DNA from: Patellaria atrata CBS 101060
Taxonomy: Eukaryota; Ascomycota; Dothideomycetes; Patellariales; Patellariaceae
Length of the DNA: 64,000 nt
Direction: 5' to 3'
NCBI GenBank assembly: GCA_010093705.1
Contig: MU006093.1
Coordinates: 491,557-555,556, forward strand
This document shows positions 49,041-58,663 of this stretch, piece after piece (the first letter of the stretch is position 1; the number at the start of each line of letters is the position of its first letter). The notes below the pieces were generated by a model. It did not search any database, was not told where the DNA came from, and saw only the letters and a list, made by a program, of their open reading frames with translations. The translations under genes and the position numbers were made by a program.

Positions 49041-50579
49041 ATGGAGATAAGTTTCCCTTCCCGACAGAGAATTGAATTGCTGCGCGGAATCCACCTGAAG
49101 GTCCAGGGCAACCTATCTCTAAGCGCAGATGAAGCGGATCCCATTCACCAGTGCGGCCAGTCTGCACTGTCTATCATCAAAACGCGTCCTACCGACGTGA
49201 TACACCTCGCTCGTACTAAGCTCCATGCTTATCCGTATAAAGATGTACCTGTATGTTGGAGACGACTGTATACTGATGCAGCTATTTACCATGCTATGCA
49301 AGTAATCCAAAGTGAAGAAGAGCGTGAGATTAAAAAATGTAAGAGCAAGGTAGAAGTAAACAAGGGAGCAGACTCTGGTACGGGCAGTGAAGATAGAAAG
49401 AGAAACGAAGACTGGATTCAACAAGTTGTGCAGATCCTAGACATGGCAGTCATACTTACTGGTGCTCCAAAGCGTGAGGAACTGATAGACGATATCATGA
49501 AGGGACTACTCAACTTCCTCAATCCAGAGATCCAGGAAGATGACAATATAATGATAGCAGCACCTCCACACAAGCGTAGGAAGATCACTAGTTCTATTCC
49601 ATGGAGCTTTCCTATCCCTAGTCTTACGCCAGGGGGGCTTCGCTGTCCCATTCAACGTACTGAAGCACCGGAATTTGAAGACTTCCAAGCACATATCTCG
49701 AGAAAACCCCCAGAGCATGATCCCTATGCGCCCACTCCGTTGATCATCACTGGAGCGATCGCGAACTGGCCCGCTCTATCTGAAGCTTCAAGATCATGGA
49801 ACGACCCCTCCTACCTACTTCGTCAGACCTTAGGTGGCCGGCGTCTAGTACCCATCGAACTCGGTCGCAGCTATACAGACGATGATTGGGGTCAAAGTAT
49901 AGTCACATTCAAGGAGTTTATGGAGCGTTATATGCTACGAATACCAACATCTCCCGAAGATGGTCCATCTTCATTAGCATATCTCGCACAACATGACCTA
50001 TTCGCCCAGATCCCTTCTTTGCGCTCTGATATCATGATCCCAGATTACTGCTACACTTCCCCGCCATCGTCAGACTCGTCATCTACTCCTAAACTGGAAG
50101 AGCCACTCTTAAATGCCTGGTTTGGTCCGGCTGGGACTGTCTCGCCTCTTCATACAGATCCGTATCATAACATACTTGCTCAGGTTGTTGGCTACAAGTA
50201 CGTTCGCCTTTATCCATCGTCTGAGAACTCGAAGATGTATCCTAGAGGCATTGGTGAGAATGGTGTTGATATGGGTAATACCAGTCATGTAGACCTCGAT
50301 GAGTTCATGGAGCTGTTCGAAGGACGAAGGACGAAGGACTGGGCTCAAAGCGGACATGACACTGCACGAGACAGTGGTACGGATCATAGTGAAAAGAGAG
50401 GGAGAGAAGTTGAAAAGGAACAACAGATATCATTCGAAGAGCGATTTCCAGAGTTCAAGCATGCGGAGTATCTGGAAGGTATCCTTGGACCTGGAGACTG
50501 CTTGTACCTTCCCGTGACCTGGTGGCACTATGTGAGGAGTTTGAGCACTAGTTTTAGTGTCAGCTTTTGGTGGAATTGA
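49041..50579 (+). CDS. JmjC-domain (cupin-8, KDM8/JMJD5-like) 2-oxoglutarate oxygenase
   Basis: A single exon of 512 residues. The N-terminal ~180 residues are helical (D-V-P-V-C-W-R-R-L-Y-T-D), as in JMJD5-type proteins. The catalytic barrel begins at about residue 205 with P-L-I-I-T-G-A-I-A-N-W-P-A-L. Metal ligands are visible: H371-x-D373 in S-P-L-H-T-D-P-Y-H-N and His496 in L-P-V-T-W-W-H-Y-V-R-S-L. The C-terminus S-F-S-V-S-F-W-W-N is typical. The family hydroxylates proteins (arginyl or other residues) using Fe(II) and 2-oxoglutarate; histone demethylation by this subfamily is disputed. An acidic, disordered insert (about 435-470) lies inside the barrel. Next neighbour upstream is the Zn2Cys6 factor, on the same strand. 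Confidence 0.9.
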   Translation: MEISFPSRQRIELLRGIHLKVQGNLSLSADEADPIHQCGQSALSIIKTRPTDVIHLARTKLHAYPYKDVPVCWRRLYTDAAIYHAMQVIQSEEEREIKKCKSKVEVNKGADSGTGSEDRKRNEDWIQQVVQILDMAVILTGAPKREELIDDIMKGLLNFLNPEIQEDDNIMIAAPPHKRRKITSSIPWSFPIPSLTPGGLRCPIQRTEAPEFEDFQAHISRKPPEHDPYAPTPLIITGAIANWPALSEASRSWNDPSYLLRQTLGGRRLVPIELGRSYTDDDWGQSIVTFKEFMERYMLRIPTSPEDGPSSLAYLAQHDLFAQIPSLRSDIMIPDYCYTSPPSSDSSSTPKLEEPLLNAWFGPAGTVSPLHTDPYHNILAQVVGYKYVRLYPSSENSKMYPRGIGENGVDMGNTSHVDLDEFMELFEGRRTKDWAQSGHDTARDSGTDHSEKRGREVEKEQQISFEERFPEFKHAEYLEGILGPGDCLYLPVTWWHYVRSLSTSFSVSFWWN

Positions 50580-51033
50580 GGTAACTTCCTCGTGCTAAAG
50601 CTGATGTTTCCTGAAGTTCTAGGAGGGGCAGCATGGGTAGAAGAACCGTTTAAACTCCCATTATGCATGCCGCACAGCAAACGTATATTGATAGTAAACC
50701 GATTAAGTTCAAACAGGCCTAATGTGCCACCAGACCTCAATATCCGACTTTATTCCTGACCCTGAGACGCGGAATTGGCTCACATGAGCGTACTGCTCCG
50801 TGCTAAGTTATGTGCTTCCTCGTTCCGGGTATATCGAAGTTTTGTGTCCTTTCTACTCTTTTTCTTGTATCTCACTCCATTAGTAACTATTTCTTTCGCT
50901 TCCATTATTTTCTTCAACAGTATCATCGCCGTACATCTGTCGGCTCAATTTCGTCAACTATTCATCCTTGCTGCGCTTGATATACGAACTGCGATCCAGA
51001 CCTCATCATATTTGAAGATCAATATGATGGACA

Positions 51034-52043
51034 CAATAAAAATTGGGATAGTAACGCTCTCTATAGATAATCCAAGGTTGGCCGGGTTATCGGAGGATGT
51101 AAGACATGAGGCCGTGAGGTTAGTAGCTCAACTCCTATGTCGTTCAACTCTTTTTCCCAGCTGTTCTCACATCTCCATTCCACAGGAGATTTGGGGAGCT
51201 CACGCGGAAAAAAGAATGACTTGCACTTTTAGAAAGGGACCAAAATATGCTGGAAGAGATGTTCATGGAAATCTGCGAAAAACTGGAGACCCACAGGTCC
51301 CGTCAAGTTGATGCCATGAAGCAAATGCCACCAGGTCATATGGGCCAATCGAGATTCCTAAATTCAGGGTTCTACTTCGACGACTTCGATCATCCCCTTA
51401 CAGAAGAGGAACTTCTCGATCTCCTTCGATTCTCCAAGGTCAAGGCTGCGGATGAAGCGAATTACGCAACCAATTACGCTTTCGCCCGCTTCTTAGATGA
51501 AAATCTTGACCAAGTTGAGGAAGCGAAACGGCAGCTGTCCAGGGCACAAGTTAAGATACGCCAAGTCAAGTCAAGTCAATGTTGGATCCAGTTCGGTTCA
51601 AGGAATTTGTCATCAAGGAGGTCAAATTCTACCGCGAAGCCGGTCACGTCGTGAAAATGCAATCGGACCACCGCATGGAAACTGTGAGGACCCTGCATTG
51701 TGAGTGTACCGGCCCGTTTTGGAATCTAATAGACCCAATCCAGAGTGCTCATAAAGCGGTGGAAGAAGCTTTGAGCGCAGCAACGTTCCAGAAACAGGTT
51801 CTCGCTGATCTTGTTGGGGACAGAGACGCGGGAGCAGATGATAAGGTCACACTTAAGGGACAACTGAAACATCTTCTTGATATCCAGCTTCAGGAGAAGT
51901 TAGACGCTCTATTTACCGCGGATGAAACTGGGAAATATCTTTACGCCTTTGAGATGATCTGGACGGACACGATCTTACCAGGACGTTCGCATCTAGCTGA
52001 TGTTTTGGTCATGTTTGATAGTTCTGGTTCATCATGTAGCTAG
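51034..52043 (+). pseudogene. Damaged or mis-modelled gene, unrecognised helix-rich protein
   Basis: Protein-like sequence begins near M-M-D-T-I-K-I-G-I-V-T-L (ATG about 51024), includes a possible intron start at about 51120, and continues from about 51190 with a helical region (L-E-E-M-F-M-E-I-C-E-K-L-E) and G-F-Y-F-D-D-F-D-H-P-L. In that frame a TGA lies near 51217. The reading frame then changes across a (CAAGT)3 run at 51562-51579, after which M-L-D-P-V-R-F-K-E-F-V-I and a 150-residue helical tail continue to 52043. A five-base repeat unit gained or lost explains the change. No splice pair removes both problems, so either the gene is decaying or the assembly has an error. No domain is recognised. 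Confidence 0.45.
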
Positions 52044-52190
52044 ATCCGCATCAGAATCTACTCATACCACTTCTCACATTCCGCCCAAGCTCTGGTCTTA
52101 TACCCCCAATCATTATCACGAGAACTTCACCCCCTTCTCACGATTTATCTCTCATCGCGCATGTCGGAGCTTCGTATCAGTGACAGGACT

Positions 52191-52290
52191 NNNNNNNNNN
52201 NNNNNNNNNNNNNNNNNNNNNNNNNNNNNNNNNNNNNNNNNNNNNNNNNNNNNNNNNNNNNNNNNNNNNNNNNNNNNNNNNNNNNNNNNN
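52191..52290. other. Assembly gap (100 N)
   Basis: Exactly 100 N. The flanks are not repetitive, so what was lost cannot be guessed. Confidence 0.99.
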
Positions 52291-52982
52291 AATTCAACAT
52301 CCTCTGATATCCTCCACCCTAAAGTCTGTATCCCTATCCCTATCCCTATGTTTATCCTCTCTATACCCCCTCAAATCATTCCAAGATACATTAAACAGAT
52401 CGTTCACGCGTCGTATAAGTCTAGATGGGGCTTCCCATCTTCCCCCATTAGTGGAAAAGTGGCATATACGTACTTAATCCCCTCAAGGGAAAGGGGGAAA
52501 GGGAGCAAAGGGAAGGGGAATGCGCTAGCTCATATCCCGTCGAATCTGACTTGTCCCTTCCTTCATTACCCACGCCGTTAAACCATCTCAATTCTCCCGA
52601 CATCCGCGCACTGTCCCATCCCATCCCATCCAATTCAAACATCAAAATCCAAACATACACATCAAATCACACGACATCCCATCAAGGTGAAAAAAAAAAA
52701 TGAAAAAAAATATTAATAGCATCCGTGCTGTACTTGTACTGTACTGTACATAGACGCTGTTGCTGGGTATCATCCGCTATATCACACATAAAACCCAAGG
52801 TAAGCGCCAAATACACCCAACCATCCCATTCCACCCACCCAAACCATGATCGCAAACAAAACCCGCCCTTAAAAAGCTTTTTTTTTTTTTTTTAAAAAAA
52901 AAATAAAGGCCCACCCAAACCCCTAGAAGATGTGGGTAAATATCCATATATCATGTCACGTCGTAAGTCCGACTCCCCCGCG

Positions 52983-53018
52983 AGGGGGGGAAAAGGGGGA
53001 GGAGGGGGGGGGGGGGGT
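52983..53018 (+). other. G-run cluster, potential G-quadruplex
   Basis: Several runs of five or more G within 36 bases, the longest about 14. It lies just past the 3' end of the minus-strand gene, so the transcript of that gene would carry the C-rich strand. Confidence 0.6.
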
Positions 53019-53062
53019 TTATCCCAAGGGAAGTTTTATAATACAGAGGTCGAAATAAAAGA

Positions 53063-54856
53063 TTATCGTAACAAACCCCCAACATCCTGGAACGACGGCC
53101 CGGTATCCCCCCTCTCCCCCGGCGGCGTACCCGGTGGCGTACCCGGCCTAGAGACCGAGAGCGTAGGCGACGGACTCGGTATCTCGGAGATGGGAGACGG
53201 GGGCAACCCGAGCGGATCGACGCGCGTAACGGACGATCGTGCCCCACAAGACCTTGCCTCCCTATCGTCGTCCTCCAGCAACCCTCCGACATCCTGGAGC
53301 GTCTGGACCGGATCGCGGCGCTCGAGACGGGGGCTCTGGATCCCGATGGGCGCGCTGCCCTCCCTCGGTCTCGATCGCTGATAACCCACCAACTCGTGCG
53401 CCTCCGGTTGCGGTCGCGAGTGCCGTCGTCCGGGCGGCGGTAAAAGGCCGCCGAGGTCGGAGATCAGGGCGCGGGAACCCCGGCGGGAGGCGAGGGCGAA
53501 GTCTTGAGCTGAGGAGCCCGAGACGGGGGACGGGAGGTTCGTGCTGGATGCGGAGGCCGGTTCGAGGAGCCCCCCGACGTCGAAGAAGGAGACGTTGCGT
53601 TTGGGGGGCACGATGCGGAGGTCGTGGGGGCTCGGGAGGGGGGAGGCTTTGGGGTCTGCGGAGGCGCTGGCGCGGGGGGATTCCTCGCTTTCGCGGGGGA
53701 AGCGCCATTGGGCGTTTACGAGGTCTTTCGGGTCACCGTGGGGTGTGGGTCGGCCTGGGGTGATTTGCGGCGGGGCGCGCGGGGTCGGTTGGGTTTGGAG
53801 GTCGGCGTCGAGGCGGTATCCCATGTCGCGGATCAGGTCTTCGTCGCTTCCCCATTGTTGGGCCGTCATGGTGGTGCGGCGCGTGGATGTGCGCTCGATG
53901 CTATCGGTCGTGGAGCCGAATTTGAATTTTGCCTTTTTGACGCCCCGGTCGCGGAGGAAGGAGCCGAGGACCACGGCGTTGGATACGGCGGCTGCGGCCA
54001 TGATTTCCGCGGAGGCGAAGACGGTCCGGTACTGTTGGCTTCCGTTGCGCCAGATTACGTTGGGGACGCGGGCGCAGGTGATGACGATGAGGGCGATGGA
54101 GAGGGAGAATAGCATGATGAGGTCGGCTTTCCGGCGCCAGGGCATGGAGGACTGGAGGATGATCGGGATGGGGAAGACGACGATGGTGATGTCGGTGAGG
54201 ACGTCGGTTACGCCCATGGTTACGAGTTGAGCGTAGCCCAGTCTGCATTGCGGTCCTGGGTCTGGTACCACTTGCCAGTAATGGTGGAAGGGTTGACATT
54301 CTGCAAGTGTCGAGATGACGACACCTAAGAAGGTGAGGAAGAGGAAGAGGAAGATTCCTCTCAGGGCTAATTCGTACCCACGTTTCCAGAACCTCTGAGT
54401 CATGCGTTTGAGAAATTCGAGGACTGTGAGTTTGGCTGTCCAGATGCTGCAGATCGATGTTAGTGTGCTGATCATGCTGAAATATTGTAACCAGAGAAGG
54501 AGGACTTACAAGGCAGCATAGAAGATCCGAGCGGGCAGAACCAGCCGTGCACCAATTGATCGGTAATGGATGGTTCTCGCGTCCATACCTTCGGTCATAG
54601 TGTTGTTGGTTCCATAGAGCAAGACGCAGTGAACGAAAGCCATTCGCGCCAATAATGGAATGATGCTCAATGCCATGATCTTGTCTTCCCGGAATAGTCG
54701 ATTATTCCTCACGAGACGGCCTCCCAGACGAAACAGAATGATGGTGAGCGCCATTCCGGTGCACCACCAACTGAAGAGTAGGGAAGGGTTATTTTCGCGC
54801 TGAGTCTCCCGGGCCCTTGGTGGTGAGACATCGTATAGTGCTCGTGGAAGAAGCAT
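53063..54856 (-). CDS. SAT4/PTH11-type rhodopsin-domain integral membrane protein
   Basis: Minus-strand exons 54856-54510 and 54446-53063 give 576 residues; the 63-nt intron splits a Phe codon (A-A-F-I-W-T-A-K-L). Residues 25-290 hold about seven hydrophobic helices in the fungal rhodopsin-domain pattern, with E-C-Q-P-F-H-H-Y-W, D-P-G-P-Q-C and A-R-V-P-N-V-I-W as expected. The ATG chosen is the first after an in-frame stop upstream. Relatives include PTH11-like receptors, but most are uncharacterised and ligand or G-protein coupling is not shown. The ~280-residue cytosolic tail is disordered, Arg/Ser/Pro-rich, and carries four D-V/L-G-G-L-L motifs at residues 405, 446, 501 and 570, the last at the very C-terminus. 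Confidence 0.88.
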
Positions 54857-56083
54857 CACCACCGGTTGTTCAGCTGCCCACCGCCTCCGCAGAGGGGTGA
54901 GCTTTTCTTTTTACTTTGTTGTTTTCCAGGAAATATATGATTGATTGCTGGATCTCGGCGTGTATCTAAGGACGATGTATGTGAGATTTGGTCAAGACGC
55001 GCTTTGACCATGTCGTTGAAGTACGCAATCTTCGATCACCGAGAGAACCAGCAATACATGCGAGAGCAAGGATATTGATTGAAGATGACGCTGGCGCTCG
55101 GACTGGGACTTCACTCTGGGGTAATTCCGAACTGTTCCTGAAGTTGAAGGATGGAGGTTTAAGAGAAGGGCAAGCAGGAGAGCTAAAGGTAATTGACGAG
55201 GAAGAAATGATGAGTTGTTCCAGAGGGAAAAGTGATGACAGGGAGATCAGGTGTTTTGGAGGACGGGGGGCATCACTCATACTTGAGGGCCTGCCCGTTC
55301 TAGGCGAGATACAGCCATTTTATCGCTCACACGCCTGATGAGCAAGTGAGCAGCTCAGGTCTTGATTCCTTCATCTCAGGCCAAGGGAAGGCCCAGATGA
55401 CAGATGCACCGGTTGTGGCGCCCAGATAAGCCCAAAATCTTTTGCCCACTGACAAACTATCCCTCTATCGGATCTCTGTATCATCGCCATTGGCACTATC
55501 GAGCTTTCATATTCTAGACTTGAGACAAGACATTAGAACTTACAGCAAACGTACGAGTAGCAGTAGTTGGGCGTAACCGCATTGACCGCTTGTAGGACCT
55601 CTTTAGGTACAGCACAGTACACGCTTGATGGAGTATTCGAAAATGGGGATTGTTTCGACAAAGAACGCTGCATACTTGCCGTTTTATCCAACGTGCATCT
55701 CTCCGTCAAGTACAAAGTAAGAGTACAGGGCGGCAAGGAATAAATCGACCCAAGAACCCAGGACTCGATAGCATGGTTGGCAAGCCCAGCGATTCCGCTC
55801 GGCCTGTAACGTGTTGTGCGTGAAGCCTGTCAGCTGCTTGCCCGTATCTTCCCCCTCGGGCCAGACAGTTGGAACTGGAAAATGCAGATATCAATTGGTG
55901 GCTGGCACAAGATGCTCAGCTCAACCGAATCCCTTGTTACGAAGAGCCGCTCTGTTCCTTGCTATCTTTGGGACTCTGAAGGAGGGAGGAGGGATGTGGC
56001 AACTCCCCGGCTTCCATCTTCGCCATCGGATCTTAGCATTTATCACGACTCTATCACTACTTTAACTTCCGGAGAGAGGGCGG

Positions 56084-56205
56084 AGAGATGGGAGGAGAGA
56101 TGGGGGAGAGATGGGGGGAGAGATGGGGGGAGAGATGGGGGGAGAGATGGGGGGAGAGATGGGGGGAGAGATGGGGGGAGAGATGGGGGGAGAGATGGGG
56201 GAGAT
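56084..56205. repeat. 12-bp minisatellite (GAGAGATGGGGG)n
   Basis: About nine to ten G-rich units, nearly identical. Runs of five or six G recur every 12 bases, so G-quadruplex formation is plausible. The unit length, a multiple of three, explains the repetitive open frames here. Confidence 0.9.
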
Positions 56206-56923
56206 ATCAACAACAAGAGTATGGGTTGTGACTTGTGAGTCGTTGTTGTCCGTCTCATACCGTCTGTTCGAGTCAAGACCGGAACCGGATACGCGCAAGT
56301 CAAGATAACCTCGAGTGTCTCTCTCTGACACTACTTGTGAGTTTTCTCATAGCTCTCTCACCTTAACACCTTACAACTCCGTGGGCCTGTTACATGTCCA
56401 GCCGCGGCTCTCGTCTCCTAGGAGTGATGGAGACACTTTGGGCTCAAGGTTTCACGGTTGACACTTCTTCTTCCTTCGTGCGAGCCCTCCATACTACAGT
56501 AGCACGAGTAGCTGCTCGAACTACTGCTGCTGCTGACCACCCTTTTCAGCATACAATCAGTTCCAAATGGTCGGACGGTTCATGCTTAGACCTGACATTC
56601 CCTGAGAGAATCACTAATATAAAAGTAGCAGGGGAAAGCCATCGTCTTCTGCAGAGTGTGCAGATATCCCCACGCTTTTGACAAGCACTTGGTGTTGTTG
56701 ACGTATGCGACCAGAGAGGGAGGCGAGGCGGGGGAGGGGGCCCCCCGAACGAGCCGTGGGGGGCAAACAGGTCCCGTCTCTGAGCATGTGCTCCCCCAGA
56801 ATTAGATCTGCCGACCAGCCGATCCAACCGGCCGAGCCGCGGACCTTGACTTCTGGATATAGACGCTGTGGATATTCCTTATTAATTAACAATATCATCC
56901 TTCGGCATACCTAAAGTTCAAAG

Positions 56924-57039
56924 CCAGTGCAGGGACAGTGCAGAGACAGTGCAGAGACAGTGCAGAGACAGTGCAGAGACAGTGCAGAGACAGTGCAGAG
57001 ACAGTGCAGAGACAGTGCAGAGACAGTGCAGAGACAGTT
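56924..57039. repeat. 11-bp minisatellite (CAGTGCAGAGA)n
   Basis: About ten units, almost perfect, the first with GGGACA in place of GAGACA. The 11-bp unit rules out a coding function for the array. Confidence 0.9.
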
Positions 57040-58525
57040 CAACTATCATCTCAATTGACCGAGTGATATTCGATCACAAACCTCCTCAACAAAATGGCGA
57101 TTACCCTTCCTCTGATGCATAAGGTATGGCGTTCTCAAAAGCCTCCCCCGCTAAGGACTTCTTAACCTCCTGCCTATTCGGGATATATCTTCGCGAAACT
57201 GACAAGTCAAGTTGCATTTTACTTTTCACCATCGAGGACCATGGGGGCAACTCCTGATCTTGTGCCTTTTAGTTCGTTTCTTTTATGTTTTGAATGTGTT
57301 TAGTATCGACCTTTAACACGCGGAGTATCGCTATAACAGGTTGGCTCGGATGAAAAGTACGGCTTGATATCGGACTATCTTCCGATATACTTTGCTTTTC
57401 CGACATCAGTCTCTCCAGTTGCGATTAGTAACGAAAGATGACAGTACTGGAGAAACTACAAGAGCTCACGAGAGACCGGAGTGGTTGCCGCACGGATTAC
57501 ATCAGTATCGAATAGAACTATGTCCCCTCCATCACCCTCAAGGTGTAACTCTGCGAGGTAAGCATACAAACAAATAGGCAACCCGGTCCTTCACCCTTCA
57601 GACTCGTAGGGACGCTGCAATGTCATCTGGCGGTTCCCATCGCATGACCCAAGGAACAACACCACTTCTACCGCCGTGTGGTCTCGACGTTGCGTGATGA
57701 GCCTGATCTCTTCCTACTAAACCTCAGCCTAAGGCACGGTGCCTATTGTGATATAACAAATGGGCTGCATTAGACGCTTTAAATTCCCCGAGCAGCATCG
57801 AAAGTTGAGGGACCCTTTTTTTTTTTTTTGTTCTTATTTTTTTTTTCTTTTTTGTTTTTGGGTGGGAAATTATATGACCTGCATGAAGAAGCGCGCGCGG
57901 GATGCTAGCATGAATTCACCTTCTAGAAGACGGTAATGTGTAACGCCCATCGTGCTTTTGTTGAAGTCTTGAATACAACATAACGGTTACTGTAGGTTCA
58001 ATGATAATAGGTACGGTTATGATGGCTACGGTGTGGTAGCATCTGTGATTTATCGACTATCAGACGAAAACTGTCTTGTGTCTGTATGCATCCTAACAAG
58101 TTGTGCTGCGGGAGAACCGTTGGGATCGATCTTCAAGTCCACTGCGAACTCAGTGGGATTATTACATGCTAATGAAGAGACTTGAAAGGTATTTGTTATA
58201 TTTCCTGTTTGAGTACTGACAGTAAAGAAACAAGGAAAATTCCGTTGACGACATGTATAAGGTAATTTAACGATTAAACAGGAGAAATGAAGGTGTTGGC
58301 CATCATTGTACCTTTTGTAACAGTAAAAGTAGAATTACCACATCCATCTGTCAGATATAAGCCTTACTGCCAAACTCGGCATTAAGGTCGGCCCTTTTGC
58401 CGTAGTGGTATAATCTCACACCATCAAGGTAAGATCATGGAAATGGATTGAATTAGGTATCAATTTGAATTTAGAACTCTTTTGAAATTCAGAGTCATCG
58501 ATAATCTATGTGACCAGGAGAATAA

Positions 58526-58532
58526 TGAGTCA
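58526..58532. promoter_or_regulatory. Gcn4/CpcA-type site TGAGTCA
   Basis: Perfect bZIP general-amino-acid-control element, 132 bp upstream of the histidinol-phosphate aminotransferase start codon. A one-mismatch partner TGACTCG lies at 58628-58634. Sites of this kind mediate cross-pathway control of amino-acid genes in fungi. Confidence 0.7.
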
Positions 58533-58627
58533 AAGATATATCGTGGAGTAGTGTTTTTTTGAAGACGAAGAGTGATACCGGCATCGGCTCAAAAGGTTCA
58601 CAAAATCTCCAACAACCCCCTCAACGC

Positions 58628-58634
58628 TGACTCG
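58628..58634. promoter_or_regulatory. Near-consensus Gcn4/CpcA-type site TGACTCG
   Basis: Second, weaker element 30 bp before the start codon of the histidine biosynthesis gene. It may lie within the transcribed leader. Confidence 0.35.
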
Positions 58635-58663
58635 AAATTTCGATACACACTATCAGGTACAAT

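Larger units (their letters stand above)
52044..53062. other. Intergenic region with gap, homopolymers and G tract
   Basis: Includes the second N gap, A/T-rich mirror tracts (T18 then A10 at about 52878-52905), overlapping TACTGTAC copies at 52737-52749, and G-run clusters at about 52983-53018. The right part is the 3' side of the minus-strand rhodopsin-domain gene. Confidence 0.6.
54857..58525. other. Gene-poor region with two minisatellites
   Basis: No gene is supported. Frames near 54988-55338 and 56394-56681 are open but lack domains, splice partners and, in the first case, an ATG start. Long T tracts lie at 57810-57855. A tRNA-A-box-like segment near 58400 lacks a B box. Confidence 0.5.

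Noticed and set aside
52000-52581. Plus-strand open frame crossing the second gap
   Set aside because: It exists only because N codons are not stops; the flanks have no coding character.
53239-54299. Arg/Gly/Pro-rich frames on both strands
   Set aside because: Shadows of the GC-rich rhodopsin-domain gene in other frames.
54988-55338. 116-codon plus-strand frame
   Set aside because: Begins at TTG rather than ATG, and has no domain or splice partner.
56043-56331. Repetitive frames (L-P-P-S-type and M-G-G-E-type)
   Set aside because: They arise from the 12-bp minisatellite.
58385-58480. tRNA-like segment GCCGTAGTGGTATAATCTC
   Set aside because: Resembles a tRNA D-arm/A box, but no B box or acceptor stem follows within 100 nt.
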